NCBI RefSeq assembly: GCF_014356525.2
Contig: NC_052506.1
Span: 98,572,997-98,636,996, forward strand
Reading direction: 5' to 3'
Source: Nilaparvata lugens
Taxonomy: Eukaryota > Arthropoda > Insecta > Hemiptera > Delphacidae
Length of the DNA: 64,000 nucleotides
Positions 58,869 through 64,000 of this stretch are shown here, piece by piece (position 1 is the first letter of the stretch; each line of letters opens with the position of its first letter). The notes under the pieces were generated by a model. It was not told the origin of the DNA. It was given only the letters and a program-made list of their open reading frames with translations, and did not search any database. The position numbers and the translations under genes are program-made.

Positions 58869-60180
58869 CCCTAGCTTACTACTGCTACGTAAATTTTACG
58901 TGCAGCGGCAATTTTTCGTCCACCATTTCTACAATCGCCACCACAGACACTTCCCACGCCACAAGTGCTTCCTCCAGTTAGTTGGCCTGATATTGGCATA
59001 GTGGAAGGTTTGGTTCATGTGCGTTTTGTGTCGATTTTATTGTATTATTCAAACCTCTCACATAAAGTTTACATATAGGTAGTAACTGAGGGTATCTGAT
59101 AATGGCACACCTACATATGAGCAGTCATTGCAGACAGCTTTTTGAGTGACATTCCAGCGTCCTTGCTGTCTTAGTTAGTTCAATTCATTTCAGTTAGTCC
59201 TGTTCCTTTTTATTAGTAGGTTCAGTTCATTTTAGTTAGTTCATTTAGTTGCTGTTAGTTAGTTCATTTATCTATTTAGTTGATTGGTTAGTTCATTTCA
59301 ATTACCTATTCTACTTCACAATGAGTGAAAAACATTTCTGAATGAAGAAGAAATTATTGAGACATTAGATGAAATAAGTGATGATGATGATGAAGTTGAG
59401 GTTGAAGAAAGTGATGGGTATGACAGTGATGCTGACCCGGAATATTTTTCACAAGAAATTGAAAATGTTTATGATGAAATATTGAATGATATTGGAGATT
59501 TGAATATCGAAGATAGTGCTATTCAAAACAAGGAGAAAAGAATGGAATAGACATTACACCAGAGCCTTCTACAACGAAATCATTGACTAATAAGAAAAGG
59601 AAGGAAATGGACATCACTGAGCAATCTACTTCGAAATTATCAAATAGTAAGAAAAGGAAAAAATCTTCTCATCCTGCAACATCAAAAACATCCAGTGATA
59701 GGGGGGTGTTGAGTAGAAATAGGGGTCCACTACAAATGAATAATAATGTTTATGAAACTGCTAATTTGGAAGTCCAGCACTCTCTTATTGTCCAACCGAC
59801 GGTTGAAACTTTAGATGGTAAAGACAATTTTGTGTGGAAAACTAAGTGTGAAATTCAATATTATATGTGAGAATGATATTATTGATCAATATTGTGTCTC
59901 ATTTCATCCACTGAATATTGCCTCTTATAATATTGACAAAAGGTTTTTTGGCTTCACAGTCAAGATCAGAACTATAAAAATTTATAAATCTAAACCCAAT
60001 TCTACCCTGGAACCATGTTTTGAGCATGAATATATTTGATGAATATATCAAAGAGATTATTTTTAGCAGGAATTTCCTTTATAGAAGTTTACTAGCCCAA
60101 AGAAAAAAAACAAGACTTGTACATAAAATTCACGTATGGGTAGTAAAACAGGCATATCAAAACATGGTAGTAATCTAGGG
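58869..60180 (+). mobile_element. piggyBac deletion derivative, copy B
   Basis: TTAA (58865-58868 and 60181-60184) with CCCTAG...CTAGGG ends. The opposite foldback arm keeps the unoccupied single TTAA (within ACTAGTTTAAAACATA near 62417). Only the transposase N-terminal part remains. The first frame fails at once (ATGAGTGAAAAACATTTC, one A fewer than copy A), and a second break occurs at AATGGAATAG. Confidence 0.92.
59583..59870 (+). pseudogene. piggyBac transposase N-terminal remnant, copy B
   Basis: 95 open codons (KKRKEMDITEQSTSKLSNSK), the counterpart of the 3' part of 22284-22673. The upstream acidic stretch (SDDDDEVEVEESDGYDSDAD) is intact in this copy but in another frame. Confidence 0.6.
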
Positions 60181-60475
60181 TTAAAACTAGTGCAATCTTA
60201 TGTAAAATTTGATGAGGAATCCAATGAAACAATGATAATTTCAGGTTTGTAACTTCAGTAGTTTTTGAGATATTGCAAAAAATGTGCAGAAAAATTCAAA
60301 TTTTTTGCTTTAAAAAAGGTTAACTTGTTTTCATGATAATTAATAGGTATTTTAAACTATTGGATCCAGTAGAATGATAAATTCTTAAGGAAAAATGTTC
60401 AGTCCTTTGATTGCCTAAACTCAAAATTGTTCGAGATATTTTGGCAAATAAAAATATTGCAACTCCATGTTTTGC

Positions 60476-61855
60476 TACCTAGGGAGAACTTAGATTAGAA
60501 AAAGCTTAGATTTAGGAAAGCTTAGGTTAGGAGGAGCTTGGATCAGGAAAATATTAGGTTAGGGGAGTCTTAGGTAAGGAAAAGCTTAGATTAGGGAAAG
60601 CTTAGATTAGGAGAAGCTAGGGTCAGGGAAAGATTAGGTTAGGGTGAACTTAGTTTAGGAAAAGCTTATATTAGGAAAAAAAGCTTAGGTTGAGAAAAGC
60701 TTAGATTGGGAAAAGCTGAGATTAGAAAAGCTCAGGTTGGGAAAAGCTTAGGTTAGGGGAAGCTGGGTCTGAGAAAAGCTAAGGTCAGGGAAAGATGGGT
60801 TAGGAAAACTTGCATTAGGAAGAGCTCAACTTAGGAAAAGCTTAGGTTAGGAAAAAGCTTAGGTTAGGAAAAGCTAAGGTTAGGAAAAGATTAGGTTAGG
60901 GGAAGCTGGGTCTGGGGAAAGCTTGGGTTAGGAAAAGTTTGGATTAGAAAAAGCTCAAGTTAGGAGAAACTTAGGTTAGGGGAAGCTGGGTCTAAGAAAA
61001 GCTTAGGTTGAGGAAAGCTTGGGTTAGGAAAACATAGATAAGGAAAAGCTTAGGTTAGGAAAAAGTTGAGGTTGGGGAAAGCTTGGGTTAGGTAAAGCTT
61101 AGGTTAGGGGAAGCTGGGTTTGGAAAAAGCTTAGGTTGGGGAAAGCTTGGGTTAGGAAAAGCTCAGATTAGAAAAAGTTTAGGTTAGGAAAGGTTAGGTT
61201 AGAAAAAAGCTTAGGTTAGGAAAATCTTAGATTGGGAAAAATCTAAGGTCAGGAAAAGCTAAGATTGGGAAAAGCTAAGGTTAGGAAAAACTTGGGTTAG
61301 GGGAAGCTACGTTTGAGAGAAGCTTAGGTTAGGGGAAGCTTAGGTTAGGAGAAGCTTAGATTAGGAAAAATCTAAGGTTAGGAAAAGCTTAGGTTAGGAA
61401 AAAAGGTAAGATTGGGAAAAGCTTAGGTTAGGGAAAGCTTGGGTTAGGTGAAGCTTAGATTAGTAAAAGCTCTGGTTAGGAAAAGCTTATGCTCAGGGAA
61501 GCTCTGAGAAAAGCTTAGGTTGGGGAGCTTGGGTTAGTAAAACTCAGATTAGAAAAAGCTTAGGTTAGGAAAGGTTAGGTTAGAAAAAAGCTTAGGTTAG
61601 GAAAAGCTTAGATTAGGAAAAATCTAAGGTCAGGAAAAGCTAAGATTGGGAAAAGCTGAGGTTAGGAAAAACTTGGGTTAGGGGAAGCTACGTTTGAGAG
61701 AAGCTTAGGTTAGGAGAAGCTTAGATTAGGAAAAATCTAAGGTTAGGAAAAGCTTAGGTTAGGAAAAAAGGTAAGATTGGGAAAAGCTTGGGTTAGGGAA
61801 AGCTTGGGTTAGGAAAAGCTTACATTGGGAAAAAGCGTAGGTTAGGAAAAGCTTG
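60476..61855. repeat. 16-bp satellite-like array, copy B
   Basis: Same GGTTAGGAAAAGCTTA-type units as copy A, with the same order of variant blocks for the first ~800 bp. Then deletions and re-duplications of block size appear (for example the AGATTGGGAAAAATCTAAGG block), as expected from unequal exchange or replication slippage. Confidence 0.95.
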
Positions 61856-62162
61856 ATTTGATTCAATTATTTTTACAATCTTTTAAAGCTTCTGAATTGC
61901 ATTGGAAGCTGAATAAAATGTGATGCTCAATATCGGTCTGCACTATGCCTATGCAAACATATTGAACTCTTCTAAAGCTAAAATACTACATTTTCTTGTA
62001 TTTTTTTCAAATATCTTAATGATCTATAAAATTTTCTAACCTCAAATCTATTTCAATGAATTCCCTGCAAAAATCCCAATGAGATTTAGCCAATTTAGTA
62101 GTCACTAAAAGTAGTAAAAAAAATTAAATATGAGAATTGAAGAGATTGAGTGTGCAATTTTT
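61856..62162. other. AT-rich spacer inside the foldback element
   Basis: Lies between the array and the right arm, with no counterpart on the left side. No coding capacity. Confidence 0.5.
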
Positions 62163-62615
62163 TATTTTCCCAAATATCTCGAACAATTTTGAGTTTAGGC
62201 TATCAAGTGACTGGACATTTTTTCTTTAGAATTTATTTTTCTACTAAATCCAATAGTTTAAAATACTATCAATCATCATGAAAACAAGTTAACCTTTTTT
62301 AAAGCAAAAAATTTGCATTTTTTGTACATTTTTTGCAATATCTCAAAAACTACTAAAGTTACGAACCTGAAATTTCATTGGATTCCTCGTCAAATTTTAC
62401 ATAAGATTGCACTAGTTTAAAACATATTTTAGCCATAAAAAAATATTAAAAATAAAAATTGATATAAAAATTTTGAACTTTCCGCCATGTTTTTTCAGCT
62501 AATCCTTGGAAATCGACAACAATGTTATACATGGTTGATCTCGTCTTGATCTCCTCTATCGATCTATGTAGGTCTCAATGCTAGATTCTGCGGCCCATAT
62601 ACTAAAGTGCCCCCA
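62163..62615. repeat. Right inverted arm of the foldback element
   Basis: Reverse complement of 60181-60475 plus 58674-58868, without the piggyBac insertion. Contains the intact arm junction and the single TTAA. Confidence 0.85.
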
Positions 62616-63130
62616 AAATATCAGGATAATATTCCCATGAGTTGCAGTGAATATTACTTTGGCTTAGATAAAAAGTTTGACAAACTAATTGAAGAATTTG
62701 AACAAATTGACCAAAACAATTTGATACCAGCACAAGTTTTAGAATTTACGGAGTTGACCACACAGTTTCAAGAAATATTTGACCGAATTAAATTAGTGGA
62801 AGCCAAGACCGCTCAAGTAAGTACCACTACAAGTTTTTCTGCTATCAATGCATTTGTAAAGCCCCAATTGCAAATTCCCAGGTTTGCTGGAGAATCCAAT
62901 GAGTGGAATTCTTTCAAGAATGTTTTTGATGCAGTAGTGCATTCAAGTCAAGAGTACTCTGATGAGGCAAAAAATCATTTTTGTTGACATCCTACCTAAC
63001 TGGGGATGTACCTATGCTTGTTCAAAATCTGGCCAACACTGAAAATTGCTATCTAGCTGCCTATGATAGTTCACATAACCGCTACAACAATGCTAGGTAT
63101 CAGGCCTACTGCTTGTATAATATCAATCAA

Positions 63131-63359
63131 ATATAACTGCTTGTATAATATCAAAAAGAGATAAGGAAATGTTGGCAGGCTGTAGTGGAAAGTTAGAGCT
63201 CCCTATTTTTCTGTGATTTAAGTGGGATTTAGTTGTCTGTTCGTTCCAAAATTTTTATCAAGTGTGCTTTAGACATCAATACATCATTTCGTGAAGTTTC
63301 AAACTTTAAATTTCTTTCAAGCTCGTGTGGTTCTTCAAAGTTTATAAGGTGAAATAGTT
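63131..63359. other. Junction between BEL gag remnant and LINE; LINE 5' leader
   Basis: A short local duplication (CTGCTTGTATAATATCAA at about 63109 and 63138) marks the end of the gag similarity. Sequence from about 63200 probably belongs to the 5' leader of the following LINE. Confidence 0.35.
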
Positions 63360-64000
63360 ATGGTTATGTCACCACCAGCACTTCGTTCGAGGGTCGAAAA
63401 AGATAAGGCTGTATCATCACCTGCCCAGCAGCGTAATCAAACAAAACAACAGCCGGCCTCCCTCCTCTTTGTCTTGCTTGTCAACTGCTGATGCCGGCTC
63501 TGTTGCCATGGAAACGCAAAACCAAGCTACCGAAGCTCTCGAAGCACTTCTACTCAGCGATGATTTCTGCGATCGTTTCGCTGCAAGAATCAAGGATCGG
63601 CTCTGCGACAGCCTATGTGAGACGGTCGGGGCTGCATTGGAGGCCAGGCTTGAGGATGCTGTCAAGACAATCAACGATCTGTCGCAGGAGAATGCAGCGC
63701 TGAAGAAACAAGTGAAGCAGCTACAACAAAAATTTGACTGTTGTTTGGATGGCCTGGTCCAGTACCAGTGGCGCAACAACGTGCGGCTGTCTGGCATGCT
63801 GGAGGCGGATGGCGATGACAGAGCATCAACGAGTGTGGCTGCCATGGTGGACCTGCTCAACGCTAAGCTCGGCTTGGAGATTCGGCCAAACTATATTGAC
63901 CGGTGCCATTGTGTTGGATGCAGGGTGAGGGCCGGGGCGCCACCTCGACAAGTGCTGATCAAATTTGTCAGCTATTAGCGACGCAGTGATGTCATCTCAG
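63360..64000 (+). pseudogene. LINE ORF1 (coiled coil plus RRM-like region), runs off the window
   Basis: An ATG at 63360 opens MVMSPPALRSRVEKDKAVSS. One base is lost near 63460, after which the frame from 63469 gives an acidic helix, a coiled coil (TINDLSQENAALKKQVKQLQ), QYQWRNNVRLSGM, IDRCHCVGCRV and PRQVLIKFVSY. This is the ORF1 layout of several insect LINEs related to L1 ORF1p (coiled coil then the RNA-binding QYxRRNNxRxxG region). A TAG at 63976-63978 interrupts before RRSDVIS. ORF2 would lie beyond the window. Confidence 0.75.

Larger units (their letters stand above)
58674..62615. mobile_element. Foldback-type element with satellite core (copy B, complete)
   Basis: The left arm (58674-58868 plus 60181-60475, interrupted by piggyBac) and right arm (about 62163-62615) are inverted copies of ~460 bp. 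The outer shared sequence is GCACTTTAGTATATGGGCCG. Between them lie the 16-bp array (60476-61855) and ~300 bp of AT-rich DNA. The flanks AAATATCGG (58665-58673) and AAATATCAG (62616-62624) fit a 9-bp target duplication with one change and restore the gag frame. Long arms, internal tandem repeats and a 9-bp duplication recall Drosophila FB elements. No transposase. Confidence 0.82.
58599..63130 (+). pseudogene. BEL/Pao gag, split by a foldback element
   Basis: The frame starts MEMCTPLNRLRRFNQSILS at 58599 and reaches LSEKYR at 58673. It resumes beyond the foldback element at 62616 with KYQDNIPMSCSEYYFGLDKK. Further on, PQLQIPRFAGESNEWNSFKN and VFDAVVHSS match the DUF1759-type Gag core of BEL/Pao elements (KLPxxxLPxFxGxxxEWxxFxxxF). 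A frame break near 62980 (AAAAAATCATTTTTG) is followed by LTGDVPMLVQNL in the next frame. Similarity ends near 63130. No pol or 3' LTR is present. Confidence 0.75.

Noticed and set aside
60476..61855. CRISPR array
   Set aside because: Tandem 16-bp repeats without unique spacers, in a eukaryotic transposon.

Overview
The window is AT-rich insect nuclear DNA with split genes, dense nested transposons, tRNA-derived SINEs and microsatellites. There is no operon structure. The repeat repertoire resembles that of planthoppers (Delphacidae; Nilaparvata-like is my guess, from memory of such repeats and not from any search).

Two long copies of one region lie in the same orientation: copy A (1-24675, running into an exactly 100-N gap at 24676-24775) and copy B (34305-61855). 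They are near-identical but differ by large insertions that often leave the empty site readable in the other copy. Only copy A has an 8.6-kb LTR element with 2.44-kb LTRs, and a 974-bp tandem duplication. Only copy B has a 6.9-kb Jockey-type LINE (itself hit by a 2.3-kb inverted-repeat transposon), a 0.5-kb RTE-like LINE tail and a 3.8-kb CR1/L2-like LINE. This is either a tandem segmental duplication or an uncollapsed haplotype joined across the gap.

The main host gene runs on the minus strand. It belongs to the beta-1,4-galactosyltransferase (B4GALT / beta4GalNAcT) family. Its exons are rebuilt from splice signals with consistent phases: exon 1 (ATGG), exon 2 (type II membrane anchor and stem), exon 3 (start of the catalytic domain) and, for copy B only, exon 4 with the DVD metal-binding motif at 30559-30745. 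The exons encoding the rest of the catalytic domain are not seen. A decayed second copy of exon 3 lies upstream of exon 1 in both copies. A second host-like minus-strand exon, a 50-residue C-terminus of unknown function, is present in both copies at 20240-20392 and 57451-57603.

Layout. 1-5400 and 34305-46150: B4GALT-like exons and introns. 5853-18762 and 46629-54875: a Helitron-like (Helentron-type) element carrying a SINE and different later insertions. 20511-24675 and 57722-63130: a BEL/Pao LTR retrotransposon whose gag is split by a foldback-type element with ~460-bp inverted arms around a satellite array; the left arm carries a piggyBac deletion derivative. 24776-34304 (between the copies): an RTE-type LINE, an IS630/mariner-like inverted-repeat element, LINE remnants, a repeat family with matching ends, and B4GALT exon 4. 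63360-64000: ORF1 of another LINE.

Most unusual: the foldback array, whose 16-bp unit is two insect telomere pentamers (TTAGG) plus AAAAGC; the pol-less LTR element with a unique Gag-position protein bearing His/Arg-rich repeats; and the chain of insertions that can be ordered in time from empty sites.
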